Assembly (NCBI GenBank): GCA_033964015.1
Contig: CM066921.1
Location: forward strand, 25,525,355 to 25,589,354
Reading direction: 5' to 3'
DNA: 64,000 bases
Origin: Scolanthus callimorphus
Lineage: Eukaryota; Cnidaria; Anthozoa; Actiniaria; Edwardsiidae
The notes under the pieces were generated by a model that saw only the letters and a program-made list of their open reading frames with translations, was not told where the DNA came from and ran no database searches. Both the position numbers and the translations under genes were made by a program. Shown in pieces: positions 1 through 11,899 of the stretch (position 1 is its first letter; each line of letters starts with the position of its first letter).

Positions 1-1500
1 CTCGCGAGTCTGTGGTAACCGCCATTTTGTTGCAAAATCACATGCTGTCAAGCGACTGATACGACCATATGGGAACCAAGCAACGCAAGGGTCATATGAG
101 TCGTCCTGTCTCTGCTGGAGGCCTGTTTCATACGACCGATACGACTGATATACGACTATTTGGAAACCAGCCTTAAATTGGCACTTAGTCTTCTTTATAC
201 TTCCCCTAAGGTCACGCACAGAGAACAACAAAGACAGAAAACAATAAAAGAATACAGTTTTGCAAGAGCGTGCATATCGTAAATTTTAATGAGCTACTGA
301 TAAAATGAATTTGATTGGCTACAAAATACAATAGCTTTTATAATTTAGCGAGAAAAAACAGTTCTAAAAATAGCTAGATCTGTGCAAAGGATCTCTCACG
401 AATACCATATCGGAGTTGTTCACTCTTATTTATGTACTCCTTGATTTAATCAATATTTAAAGTGGCCCGCGCCTGTTTCACAGAAAAAATATCTAACATT
501 TAATCGCCGGCTTTTTTCAGAAAACGCGCTCCGATTGCTAATATTTTTGGCTGCTAGACAAGTGGATTACTAGAGAATATACTGCAAGGAAATTCATAAT
601 AAAAAGTTACACCGATTACACGAAATAATCAATTCCTGAAGGTAGACATATAGCAACAAAACGTTTTAAATAAGACCAATAGTCTACATCACAAGGAATT
701 CGAGCGGAAATCTAATCGAAACGAGGAAAACTTGTGCGGACTCGTATCCTGCCTAAATATATGCGCGCGCTGGAATTTATTCATGAGCCCACATTGTAAA
801 ATCAATATGTACAGCTGACTTGAAAGCTGCAGTCAAATTCCAATTTGCGTGATCTTTTCGATGCGAAGCGAGAATTCGAATAGTGTTTACGATTCAGATA
901 ACACATCGAGTGAATGATTCCGAAGCGATAATAGCATATTTGAACAAGAGAAAATGATTTATTTTCTCTTGATTTGTATTAATATAAAAGAAAATATTGT
1001 GTATGTTTTCAGAAAGTCCGCGATTTTCTGATGTGCGCACTCTTTATAGCTAAAGTTTCTGAATGTTTTTGTGATAGAGCGGATAATATGGTTATAATTA
1101 CGCTTGGTGCAAACTGCGCTTGTACAAATTTATTGCGGCCAAGACTAGAGACGATTTCTTGGATTTTTCTAAGCTAATCAACTGAAAATGCGGCTTACGT
1201 AATGTCAGGAAACACACAAATAGGGAGTTGAGAATACTTTGAACCTTTCAAGTGCCAGCACTCCAGGCAATGACTTCATCACCGCTGGTGACAATAACTT
1301 CGTAAGCCATCCAGCTATGAAACTTTTTTAATGCAAATCAATCCGTTTACATCAGTGCTATGTTTTTATAGTGCTATGTTTTTATGTTATAATCTTCCCT
1401 AAATCTGCTTCGCTATAGCGCTGGCTATACTAGGAACCTAACTCGAAAAGCATTGCTACTAATTAGACTCTAGCCATTTCCGGTCATATACTTCTATTGA
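1..1500. other. AT-rich non-coding stretch, no gene seen
   Basis: No ORF with recognisable protein similarity is visible on either strand. Small local structures exist: an inverted pair ACGACCATATG / CATATGAGTCGT near 65-110 followed by scattered TACGAC words, a short palindrome around 955-980, and a 16-bp tandem pair of GTGCTATGTTTTTAT(A/G) near 1358-1391. I infer intergenic or decayed repeat sequence. Confidence 0.5.
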
Positions 1501-1514
1501 TGTTCCTCGTTCAT

Positions 1515-2830
1515 ATTCAATATGTTGGACATAAATTCCAAGAACAACTCTACGACGATACGAACGAATGTGGATAGCAGAATATCTGTGCTGACTCTCG
1601 TCATGGTACTTCGTGCAGTTTTTCCACAACAAAATATTTAACTTTCACCTGAATAATTACTTGCAATGCATTGTTAATTTCAAGTTGGCAAGCGAAGAAT
1701 ACTTGAAATCTCGATATGCTTTTCCTTGAAAAATTCAAATGTTTCATATCTCCAATGCGTCAAAGTCCTCGTAGCATTCTATTCAAGACGACTTTCAGTT
1801 TCCACTGCTTTAAATCTGTTAAATCGAGTCACGGATCAGCGAAGATCTCTGAATGATTTTTTTGGAGTGTAATTGCAAATGACATTGCTGCACTGTAGTA
1901 GGAAGAATACTTATTTGAATGAATTTTTTTCAGTATGTTGGACACAAATTCCAAGAACCACTCCACGTCGATACGAATGAATGTAGACGGTAGAATGTAT
2001 GTGCCGACTCTCGTCATGGTACTAGGTTCAGTTTTTCCACAAAAAGTATTTAATTTTGACCTGAATAATTATTGCTACAACATTGTCAATTTCAGGATGG
2101 CAAGGGAAGAATACACTTGAAATCTCGATATTCTTTTTCTTGAATAATTCAAATCTTTCACATCTCCAATGCTCCAAGGCATTCCATGTGACTTCCAACT
2201 GCTTTCAATCGAGCCTCGGATCCGCGAAGATCTCTGAATTACTTGTTTTCGAGTGTTCTTGCAAATGACATTGCAACACCGAAGGAAGAATACTCGTATC
2301 AATGAAATAATTATTTTCAGTATGTTGGACACAAATTCCAAGAACAACTCCACGGCAATACGAACGAGTGTAAATGGTAGAATGTCTGTGCCGACTCTCG
2401 TCATGGTACTAGGTTCAGTTTTTCCACAAAAAAGTATTTAATTTTGACCTGAATAATTATTGCTACAACATTGTCAATTTCAAGATGGCAAGCACTAAAC
2501 AAGAATTTCTGCAGAATACACTTCCGTGGTGCTTTTTCTTGTCTAATTCCTATCTTCCACACCTCGCAGCATTCCATGCGACTTTCTACTGCTTTCGACG
2601 GGCCTCCGATCAGCGAAGAACACCGAATGAATGATTTCACACAGGAATTTCTTCAGAAACGACCGCTCGAAGAAAATAAATAAGTTAAAGAACTTTGACA
2701 CAAATTCCAAAAGACTTTCCACTTTTTCTTGAATCCTCTTAGGGTAATTGAAGGTATACGAAAGTTCGAGCGTGGTACTAGGTTCAGCTTTCGAGGAATG
2801 AGACGTCAAAATTTCCTCTCTCGAATCCCA
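1515..2830. repeat. Diverged tandem repeat, unit about 390-410 bp
   Basis: The phrase TATGTTGGACA.AAATTCCAA recurs near 1522, 1933 and 2321, each time followed by ACTC.AC...ATACGAA, a CCGACTCTCGTCATGGTACT-like block, TTTTTCCACAA and CCTGAATAATTA. A fourth, more degraded piece (GACACAAATTCCAA) begins near 2697. The short ORFs over this block read the same words in different frames and are not conserved, so it is non-coding. It could be a minisatellite or the remains of a tandemly amplified mobile element. Confidence 0.75.
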
Positions 2831-3244
2831 TGGCGTCATCTTGCGAAAACATCTCAGGAATATTCAGTGACTTAAAACGCGACCCCGGGAGAATACAAGG
2901 CGTCATAATTGTGCTAGATGCAAAGGTCAGTTGCTGATCAAGATTAGTTGAAGTTTTCAGCTTTCCTCGTGTCTCCGATCAGCTAAAATATAATTATAAA
3001 ACTCCGTTGTCTGCCTCGGCACATTTCCAACAGAATCTCAATTTCAGAGTTTGACTGTGGGGAGGGGGGTTATTTTGTCTTACTGCGCATGCGAAATAAC
3101 AGCAGGTCAGCAGCTTCACTGAGGGCTCAGCTCAAAATTTGTTTGCGAAGAGATGTACGGCTTGAATTCCTTGTGACATATAAACAACTCAGAATCCTTT
3201 CGCTGTCAATTTTATATTTTGAAAACTGTTCAACTAAGTAAGAA
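2831..3244. other. Gap without recognisable feature
   Basis: No supported ORF, RNA gene or long repeat. It lies between the ~400-bp repeat array and the first poly-G-started repeat, and contains a short G-run (GGGGAGGGGGG) near 3059. Confidence 0.4.
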
Positions 3245-3252
3245 GCCCGGAG

Positions 3253-3594
3253 CCCGGGGGGGGGGGGGGACTCCCATATTTTTGGGGCGGGGGTGCTCGT
3301 CGGGAACTTTCGTTTTCACCCCTAAAAGGTACCAAACATGGCGTCGCTTGTTGATTTTGACCCCTAAAAGGTACCAAACATGGCGTCGCTTAGTTGATTT
3401 TCCCTCGTAAATTTTGTCGCGTATTTTTTACGAGGGAAAATACGTCTGAAATTCAGGCTACCAACAAGTGCGATTTGCTTGATTTGCTAGAACGGACCTC
3501 TAACAGGTACCTATCTGGAAAAAAAATACACGTTTTCGAATTTTACCCCTAAAAGGTACCAGACCCCCCCCCCCCCCCCCCCCCCCCCTCCCGG
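3253..3594. repeat. Poly-G/poly-C-ended repeat, copy 1 (GGTACC subtype)
   Basis: Starts with CCC plus a long G-run, then ACTCCCATATTTTTGGGGCG and GGGGTGCTCGTCGGGAA. The body has repeated CCCCTAAAAGGTACC units and an internal hairpin (CCCTCGTAA.../TTTTTTACGAGGG), and it ends in a ~30-nt C-run. The 8-mer GCCCGGAG flanks both sides (3245-3252 and 3595-3602), which looks like a target duplication. It appears to have inserted into the 5' end of an older relative (3603-3856). See the findings for the family. Confidence 0.75.
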
Positions 3595-3856
3595 GCCCGG
3601 AGGTGGGAAACCCATATGTTTTAGACGGGGATAATCGTGAGAATACTAAAAAGGACGCGGTAAAATGTTTTTACACTAAAAGATACCCAAGACATTTCCG
3701 TCGTTTTGAAGCCGCCGTGTTAGAGCCCCAAACGATACCAATCTCCCTGAATTTTCATTGTAGATCAAGGTTACCCCTAAAAGAGACCAAAACCCGTGAT
3801 TTTACCCATTAAAGATAAGACGATCATCCCCGCGATCAAAAAATATGAGATGCCAT
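3595..3856. repeat. Poly-G/poly-C repeat family, older diverged copy 2
   Basis: Shows the family landmarks in degraded form: GGGAAACCCATATGTTTTAG, ACGGGGATAATCGTGAGAA at the left, AAAAGATACC / AAACGATACC / CCCCTAAAAGAGACC inside, and AAGACGATCATCCCCGCGAT and AAAAAATATGAGAT at the right. Left and right ends are inverted relative to each other. The internal repeats differ more from each other than in copy 1, as expected of an older insertion. Confidence 0.6.
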
Positions 3857-5030
3857 TTCGCAATCCTTTTCCATCCGCTCGATAGCACACAAAAATATTC
3901 CAAATTTGTACTCATCTTGTAGCTGAAAGGTTATTTAACAATCTTAGGCGACTATTTTGTTCAAATATGACACAGTCCCTTTAACTAGGAAGCTCTTGCC
4001 ACAACACTTATAAATTACAATATAGTGAGAAAGTCACACGAAAAAATACCAAAACGATTAAACGAAAATATAAATGCATGGACTTCTTACTAGAAAAGAT
4101 CAACGTCACCAAATAACAACTTGAATTCTTTTTTGCTTGACGAAGACCACCATCTCCTAATATAGGCCATTATCACGCAATATTGATTAACAATATATGA
4201 GTTTTTTTTATAACATAGCTCATTGCTGTTTATAAGATTTCATGCGATGACTGTAAGGCAACTTTATTGGGGATCGAGACTGGGAGAACTTCCAATATCA
4301 GACGTGCGGAACATCAAAGTACGCTTGAAAACGAGGACTCTAGCATTAATATTGCCAGGCATCACAGCCAGTCTGGTCATTCTATTAAATGGGACTCTGG
4401 CAAATGTATTACATTTTGCACGAATAAACATAAACAGCTTGTCCTAAAAAGTCGTTAACTAGGTTTGAGCAAAAAACACTCAACCGACCAGTCACATTAC
4501 AAAAGGATGGTGGACATAAGCAGATCCGGTTCACACACCGCCAAAAGCCGGCGCGCGTTAATTAGACCGACACCGATAACTACGCAACGTATTATTACTC
4601 AGACATATTTATATACCTGGGTTCAGACCATTCATAGTAATATGAGAAAAGTTTAGAGAAAATATCTTACGAGAAATAAGCTGAGTAAGCATAAGACATT
4701 TTAATGTCTTTTTAAAATTCGAAAAACATTTTCGGCCTTGTTGTGTAAAAAGCGACAATGAGAAATGATAATAAATAGCAATTGTTTGTCACCGTCAATA
4801 TAAACAAAAACGCCCCTTTAGGGAAATGTTGAACAATATGAATAGAGAGAAATGTACGGTCGCTTAGGGTCCCATGAACGATGTTTCCCCCAAATGTAGA
4901 GCTGCTGAAATGCACCTACCTTCGAACTACCTTTCCTGTGGTTCCAATGGAATAACGGTAGAATCGGGTTATTGTAGTATAAAAAGGATAATTCAATGAA
5001 TAATTAAACAATAGTTACAAATAGTCCAGT
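3857..5030. other. Non-coding stretch, no gene seen
   Basis: AT-rich sequence. The short ORFs of 60-75 codons are unrelated to any family I recognise and overlap in competing frames. No long inverted repeat was seen. Confidence 0.45.
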
Positions 5031-7950
5031 TCGCGCCTTCACAGGTCAACAGGTCATATAGAAATAGGAGAAAAGATTATGCGGGCTCAATGACGTTTTT
5101 ATGACCACGAAAAAGGGGTCACAAAAGTAAAAGAAAGGCAAAGCGCCTTAAAAATATCTAAGAAAAGAACAAAGAGAAGAATAGACTAGACTTTTTTGAT
5201 GGACTATATTTTAAGCTACGTATTGGTAATGTCATTTGTAACTGGTGGTCACAGCGGGCCTAACTGCGCGCCAAAGAGGTATCTTCGCCAAGACATCAGC
5301 TTTCGCCAGCGGTTTCATATTTCTGAAAAAAAGTAGCAAGATGGCAGAACGTTAAAACACAGAGCAGTGGAAGGAAGGATGTTAGCCTGCTTGAGAAGGC
5401 TTTATTTGTTAGACTTTATAGGATTAAAGATATGCATTGATAATGCCATTTGTGACTTGTGGTCACAGCGGCCTAAATGCGCGGTAATGCGGTAAGTTCG
5501 CCAAGACTTGAGCAGCGGTCAGCCGTTGTCTATGTCTGAAAGTACCAATATGGCAGCGGATTTACAGATCAACCGGTTGTATAGAGATAGGCGAAAAGAT
5601 TGTTCGGGCACAATGATTTTATTATGACCATGAAAAAGGGGTCAAAAAAGTAAAAGAAAGGCAAAGCCCTTAAACAAAATCGAAGAAAAGAACAAAAAAA
5701 AGCATAGACCATACTTTTTTGATAGACTATATTTCAAGCTATGAATTGATAATGTCATTTGTAACTGGTGGTCAAAGCGGGCCTAACTGCGCGCAAAAGC
5801 AGTACCTTCGCCAAGACATTTAGCTTTCGCCAGCAGGTTGCATATTTCTAAAAACAAAGGTAGCAAGACGGCAGCGCGTTAAAACACAGAGCAGTGGAAG
5901 GAAGGATGTTAGCCTGCTTGAGAAGGCTTTATTTGTTAGACTTTATAGGATTAAAGATATGCATTGATAATGCCATTTGTGACGTGTGGTCACAGCGGGC
6001 CTAAATGCGCGGTAATGCGGTAAGTTCGCCAAGACTTGAGCAGCGGTCAGCGGTTGCATATTTCTGAAAGTAGTAGCAAGTTGCATGGCAGAGCGCGTTC
6101 GAACACGGAGCAGTTCAAGGAAGGATGTCAGGATTTATAGATGAACTCTACAGGATTAAAGTTATATTTATCGATCATGTCATTTGTAACTGGTGGTCAC
6201 AGTGGGCCTAAATGCGCGCTAAAGCGGTACGTTCGCCAAGACATGACCAGTCGACAGCGTTTGCATATTTCTTAAAAAAGTAGCAAGATGGCAGCGCGTT
6301 CTTACAAGAAGCAGCGCAAGGAAGGATGTTAGCCTGCTAGCAGGCTTTATTAGATGGACTCAAAGGATTAAAGATATATGTATCGATCATGTCATTTGTA
6401 ACTGGTGGTCACAGCGGGCCTAAATGCGCGCTAAAGCGGTACGTTCGGCAAGACTTGAGCAGCGGTCAGCGGTTGCATATTCTTCTAAAAAGAGTAACAA
6501 AATGGCAGCGCGTTCGACCAAAAAGCAGTGCAAGGAAGGATGTTAGCCTGCTAGCAGGCTTTATTTGATAGACTTCATAGGATTAAAGATATGCATTGAT
6601 AATGCCATTTGTGACTGGTGGTCCCAGCGGGCCTAAATGCGCGGTAATGCGGTAAGTTCGCCAAGACTTGAGCAGCGGTCAGCCGTTGCATATGTCTGAA
6701 AGTACCAAGATGGCAGCGCATTCACAGGTCAACTGGTTAAATAGAGATAGGAGAAAAGATTGTGCGGGCACAATGACTTTTTTATGACCATGAAAAAGGG
6801 GTCAAAAAGTAAAAGAAAGGCAAAGCCCTTAAACAAAATCGAAGAAAAGAACAAATAGAAGCATAGACTAGACTTTTTTGATAGACTATATTTTAAGCTA
6901 TGAATTGATAATGTCATTTGTAACTGGTGGTCACAGCGGGCTTAACTGCGCGCCAAAGAGGTACTTTCGCCAAGACACAACCTTTCTCCAGCGGTTGCAT
7001 ATTTCTAAAAACAAAGGTAGCAAGACGCAGCGCGTTAAAACATAGAGCAGTGGAAGGAAGGATGTCAGGCTGCTTGAGAAGGCTTTATTTGACAGACTTT
7101 ATAGGATTAAATATATGCACTGATAATGTCATTTGTAACTGGTGGTCACAGTGGGCCTAAGTGCGCGCTAAAGCAGTAAGTTCGGCAAGACTTGAGCAGC
7201 GGTCAGCGGTTGCATATTCTTCTAAAAAGAGTAACAAAATGGCAGCGCGTTCGACCAAAAAGCAGTGCAAGGAAGGATGTTAGCCTGCTGCCAAGCTTTA
7301 TTTAATAGACTTTATAGGATTAAAGATATGCAATGATGACGTCATTTGTGACTGGTGGTCACAGTGGGCCTAAATGCGCGCCAAAGAGGTACGTTCGCCA
7401 AGACATGACCAGTCGACAGCGTTTGCATATTTCTAAAAAAAAAGTAGCAAGATGGCAGCGCGTTCTTACAAGAAGCAGCGCAAGGAAGGATGTTAGCCTG
7501 CTAGCAGGCTTTATTAGATAGACTTAAAGGATTAAAGATATATGTATCGATCATGTCATTTGTAACTGGTGGTCACAGCGGGCCTAAATGCGCGCTAAAG
7601 CGGTACGTTCGCCAAGACTTGAGCAGCGGTCAGCGGTTGCATATTCCTGAAAGTAGTAGCAAGTTGCATGGCAGAGCGCGTTCGAACACGGAGCAGTGCA
7701 AGGAAGGATGTCAGGCTTTATAGATGAACTCTACAGGATTAAAGTTATATGTATCGATCATGTCATTTGTATCTGGTGTCACAGCGGGCCTAAATGCGCG
7801 TTAAAGCGGTACGTTCGCCAAGACTTGAGCAGCGGTCAGTAGTTGCATATTACTGAAAGTAGTAGCAAGATGGCAGCGCTTTCGAACACGGAGCAGTCCA
7901 ACGTTGGATGTTAGCCTGCTAGCATGCTCTATTTGATAGACTATATTTTG
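5031..7950. repeat. Satellite-like tandem array, ~210-bp unit, 12 units, two length classes
   Basis: The landmark (G)T/CCATTTGTAACTGGTGGTC occurs near 5231, 5445, 5754, 5972, 6179, 6391, 6604, 6913, 7128, 7341, 7555 and 7762. Spacing is 207-218 bp, except two intervals of 309 bp. The long class carries about 100 extra bp with ATGACCATGAAAAAGGGGTC and AAAGAAAGGCAAAGC; a long-class piece also opens the array near 5040-5200. Every unit shares GCGGTACGTTCGCCAAGAC, TGGCAGCGCG and AAGGAAGGATGT(T/C)AG. No frame is open across units, so I call it non-coding. Confidence 0.85.
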
Positions 7951-8046
7951 ACCCGTCCAGGATGGCGCCCGTATCGGGATTCTCGCTCGATTCTCGCTGT
8001 AAAACGACCTAAAAACATCCAACCAACGCCTGCTAGCAGGCAAGGA
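7950..8046. repeat. Fragment of an interspersed repeat shared with 26180-26455
   Basis: The words GGCGCC.G.ATCGGGATTCTCG and CCTAAAAACATCCAACCAACG, ending in TGCTAGCAGGC, match the block at about 26385-26450. This links the end of the satellite array to an interspersed family present elsewhere in the window. Confidence 0.6.
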
Positions 8047-8646
8047 AGGATGTTTGCTCTTTATTTATGATGAGTTCAATCGTCATACCCTGCCCAAGAT
8101 GAGAAATTTTGGAAGAAAATGCTTCAGAAGACGCTGTTGTCACATTTGCTTTTACAGATTCTCTTGAGTTTCAACAAACGAGTTCGATTCGTGTTAAGTA
8201 CTGTTTACAAAACGAGCTGGAGTGTTTTATCGGCAGATAGAAACACGAGGCGAAGCCGAGTGTTTCTATCTGCCGATAAAACACAACAGCGAGTTTTGTA
8301 AACTACTTCTAAAACGGTTGCCAGTGATAATTCATCATTCCGCCAAGCTAGCAGGCAAGGAAGGATGTTTGCTCTTTATTTATGATGAGTTCAATCGTCA
8401 TACCCTGCCCAAGATGAGAAATTTTGGAAGAAAATGCTTCAGAAGACGCTGTTGTCACATTTGCTTTTACAGATTCTCTTGAGTTTCAACAAACGAGTTC
8501 GATTCGTGTTAAGTACTGTTTACAAAACGAGCTGGAGTGTACACGAGGCGAAGCCGAGTGTTTCTATCTGCCGATAAAACACGACAGCGAGTTTTGTAAA
8601 CTACTTCTAAAACGGTTGCCAGTGATAATTCATCATTCCGCCAAGC
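8032..8646. repeat. 315-bp tandem duplication (two copies)
   Basis: GCTAGCAGGCAAGGAAGGAT starts copies at 8032 and 8347 and the two stay nearly identical to GGTTGCCAGTGATAATTCAT. The only large difference is that copy 2 lacks the left arm of the hairpin present in copy 1. The start shares AAGGAAGGATGTT with the neighbouring 210-bp array, so the two repeats may be related. Confidence 0.85.
8222..8284. repeat. Perfect 25-bp inverted repeat (hairpin), 13-nt loop
   Basis: The left arm 8222-8246 begins GTGTTTTATCGGCAGATAGA. The right arm 8260-8284 is its exact reverse complement. The loop GAGGCGAAGCCGA is itself largely self-complementary. Copy 2 of the tandem duplication retains only loop and right arm (near 8541-8581). 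Confidence 0.85.
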
Positions 8647-8932
8647 TACAATCCCGGACAAAATTGTTGTCGCGTATGTATAACGTTTTCAATAAACAGG
8701 GGTTCTATGTACCACTCGGGTCCCCCATCTTCCCTGCCCATCCCCCCAGTACAATGTTGTTTGCCACCGGCTCTCATCCTCGCAATTTGAGCACTACTAC
8801 CTCCAACATTGAAACGGGGGAAAGGGGAGTTCCAGTGATATTGTCTTAGGAAGAAACAAAATTTACTAGTGATAGGTAACTCAAATCGGCTATTTTTGAT
8901 GGACGCGACAACTAATTTTGTCCGGGATTGTA
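8647..8932. mobile_element. MITE, 286 bp, TIR TACAATCCCGGACAAAATT (copy 1 of 3)
   Basis: Begins TACAATCCCGGACAAAATTG and ends with its near-exact reverse complement (AATTTTGTCCGGGATTGTA). The terminal TA fits a duplicated TA target, as in Tc1/mariner-like elements. No coding capacity. Copies 2 and 3 lie at 10273 and 11900. Confidence 0.8.
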
Positions 8933-10272
8933 TTTGGAGCTATTCTGCGTATTTCTCAAATTTTCACTATACGAAACCGGTGAAATTAGCTATATCGAAT
9001 CTAACCCGGTGAAAGTGGAAATTGGACTTGTTGTTTCCTTGTTCATTTATTTGTTTCCAGAAGAACGGGCAAAAAAGACGATTTTTTTTTCGTGAGAGAG
9101 GATGTTTCAAAAAGTTTTGCTTCCTGGCACGTCCGTTCCCATAAAAGCGGCTACTTTTGCCTTCGTTAGGCACGTTTCCTCAGAATTTGAAGCAATTCTT
9201 GTATCAATTCAAGTTTTCAAGAATAGTTTGGTGCTGTTTTGGTTATGAAATTGATCAAATTTAGGCGAATAACTCGGATTTGAGCGCAAGGTGTTTGTGG
9301 TCTGATAGCAGTTATTTGTAGGCTAAAAACTTCACTCAAAACAAGAGCGAAAAGACGACTTCACAACTTATAGCAAAGCAAAGATTGAAAGATTCTTAAC
9401 TCGTGAAACATTTGCCGATGCAGTAATAAACTCACTAGATTCAACCGAGAGAGACCGGGGACGGGTAACACGGGTAACACTAGATTAGAAAAGATGAATA
9501 ATGACTCTTGTTACTTTTCTTTGTTGCCAAAGCGTTACCCGTGTAACCCGTCGGCGCTTTGATCACAGCCGTGCAATATTTTCAGAACGAGTATATGTAA
9601 CAAATGAGTGTTGTTGTAAATACATATTTACAACAAATCATAGAAATGAATAAATAAATAAACAACTGAATGAATCAATTAAAATTAACATCTTCCAAAA
9701 GCTAGTGTGCGATATAAAGCCGTGCGCTCCAGCATTACGTCAGATCCGGTTCATTTCTGGGAATTTAAAAAACGTAATATTCACGTTTCATTCCTTAGTT
9801 TTGTAAGCCGTTTCTATAGTTTTATCTGTTATAGGTTTATTGCTTATAGTTTCTCTCCCGGCCGTACCAGCGCTGTCCTTTCGCTGTGTCGAATTTTTCA
9901 ATCTGGAGTGTTTTTTCTCCCTTCTGTTCCTTTCTTTTTTACTGGGAATTCGCGATATTCTGGAATTTCCGCTGTTATACAATATTTTTTCGAGAGCACT
10001 GAATATTTCACTGCAGCCTCGGCTCACAGAGCGCAGGATAAGCTATTTTTCTTCCGTAATTGTGGCTTCGAATGCGATTTTTCTCGTGTACCATTTCCTT
10101 GCACGCGCGCGTGACTCAAAATTCTCTTATTGATCATATTTTCATTGTTGCTAGACAATTGCAGCAAATCTAATTACCCTTCTATATTAAGCCTATCGAG
10201 TCTCATACACCACCGATATATCCAGCCCATGCCTCTTAGTTTCTTTTTAAAGAAAACGAAAAATGTACTAAA
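8933..10272. repeat. Block X, copy 1 (1340 bp between MITEs)
   Basis: Repeated almost identically at 10558-11899. It contains an inverted pair built on CGGGTAACACGGGTAACAC and GTTACCCGTGTAACCCGT (9461-9555), the palindrome GTTGTAAATACATATTTACAAC shortened around 9613-9634, and a TATA-like GATATAAAGC at 9710. A 135-codon ORF at 9707-10114 is not preserved across the second copy because of a T-run length change, and it resembles no family I know; I do not call it a gene. Confidence 0.7.
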
Positions 10273-10557
10273 TACAATCCCGGACAAAATTGTTGTCGCG
10301 TATGTATAACGTTTTCAATAAACAGGGGTTCTATGTACCACTCGGGTCCCCCATCTTCCCTGCCCTCCCCCCAGTACAATGTTGTTTGCAACCGGCTCTC
10401 ATCCTCGCAATTTGAGCACTACTACCTCCAACATTGAAACGGGGGAAAGGGGAGTTCCAGTGATATTGTCTTAGGAAGAAACAAATTTACTAGTGATAGG
10501 TAACTCAAAATCGGCTATTTTTGATGGACGCGACAACTAATTTTGTCCGGGATTGTA
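10273..10557. mobile_element. MITE copy 2 of 3 in the composite block
   Basis: Same ends and internal text as the copy at 8647-8932 (GGTTCTATGTACCACTCGGG, TTGAAACGGGGGAAAGGGG). Differences seen by eye are mainly homopolymer length changes. Confidence 0.8.
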
Positions 10558-11899
10558 TTTGGAGCTATTCTGCGTATTTCTCAAATTTTCACTATACGAA
10601 ACCGGTGAAATTAGCTATATCGAATCTAACCCGGTGAAAGTGGAAATTGGACTTGTTGTTTTCCTTGTTCATTTATTTGTTTCCAGAAGAACGGGCAAAA
10701 AAGACGATTTTTTTTTTCGTGAGAGAGGATGTTTCAAAAAGTTTTGCTTCCTGGCACGTCCGTTCCCATAAAAGCGGCTACTTTTGCCTTCGTTAGGCAC
10801 GTTTCCTCAGAATTTGAAGCAATTCTTGTATCAATTCAAGTTTTCAAGAATAGTTTGGTGCTGTTTTGGTTATGAAATTGATCAAATTTAGGCGAATAAC
10901 TCGGATTTGAGCGCAAGGTGTTTGTGGTCTGATAGCAGTTATTTGTAGGCTAAAAAACTTCACTCAAAACAAGAGCGAAAAGACGACTTCACAACTTATA
11001 GCAAAGCAAAGATTGAAAGATTCTTAACTCGTGAAACATTTGCCGATGCAGTAATAAACTCACTAGATTCAACCGAGAGAGACCGGGGACGGGTAACACG
11101 GGTAACACTAGATTAGAAAAGATGAATAATGACTCTTGTTACTTTTCTTTGTTGCCAAAGCGTTACCCGTGTAACCCGTCGGCGCTTTGATCACAGCCGT
11201 GCAATATTTTCAGAACGAGTATATGTAACAAATGAGTGTTGTTGTAAATACATATTTACAACAAATCATAGAAATGAATAAATAAATAAACAACTGAATG
11301 AATCAATTAAAATTAACATCTTCCAAAAGCTAGTGTGCGATATAAAGCCGTGCGCTCCAGCATTACGTCAGATCCGGTTCATTTCTGGGAATTTAAAAAA
11401 ACGTAATATTCACGTTTCATTCCTTAGTTTTGTAAGCCGTTTCTATAGTTTTATCTGTTATAGGTTTATTGCTTATAGTTTCTCTCCCGGCCGTACCAGC
11501 GCTGTCCTTTCGCTGTGTCGAATTTTTCAATCTGGAGTGTTTTTCTCCCTTCTGTTCCTTTCTTTTTTACTGGGAATTCGCGATATTCTGGAATTTCCGC
11601 TGTTATACAATATTTTTCGAGAGCACTGAATATTTCACTGCAGCCTCGGCTCACAGAGCGCAGGATAAGCTATTTTTCTTCCGTAATTGTGGCTTCGAAT
11701 GCGATTTTTCTCGTGTACCATTTCCTTGCACGCGCGCGTGACTCAAAATTCTCTTATTGATCATATTTTCATTGTTGCTAGACAATTGCAGCAAATCTAA
11801 TTACCCTTCTATATTAAGCCTATCGAGTCTCATACACCACCGATATATCCAGCCCATGCCTCTTAGTTTCTTTTTAAAGAAAACGAAAAATGTACTAAA
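10558..11899. repeat. Block X, copy 2
   Basis: Near-identical repeat of 8933-10272. Differences include T-run and A-run lengths (for example in the stretch after CTGGAGTGTTTTT and after TTTAAAAAA). No new feature compared with copy 1. Confidence 0.8.

Noticed and set aside
5031..7950. CRISPR-like direct repeats
   Set aside because: Units are ~210 bp with no short constant repeat plus unique spacer structure, and the surroundings are animal nuclear DNA.
9707..10133. Overlapping ORFs of 97-135 codons in block X, repeated in the second copy
   Set aside because: Overlapping frames on both strands, no known motif, and the frame changes between the two near-identical copies.
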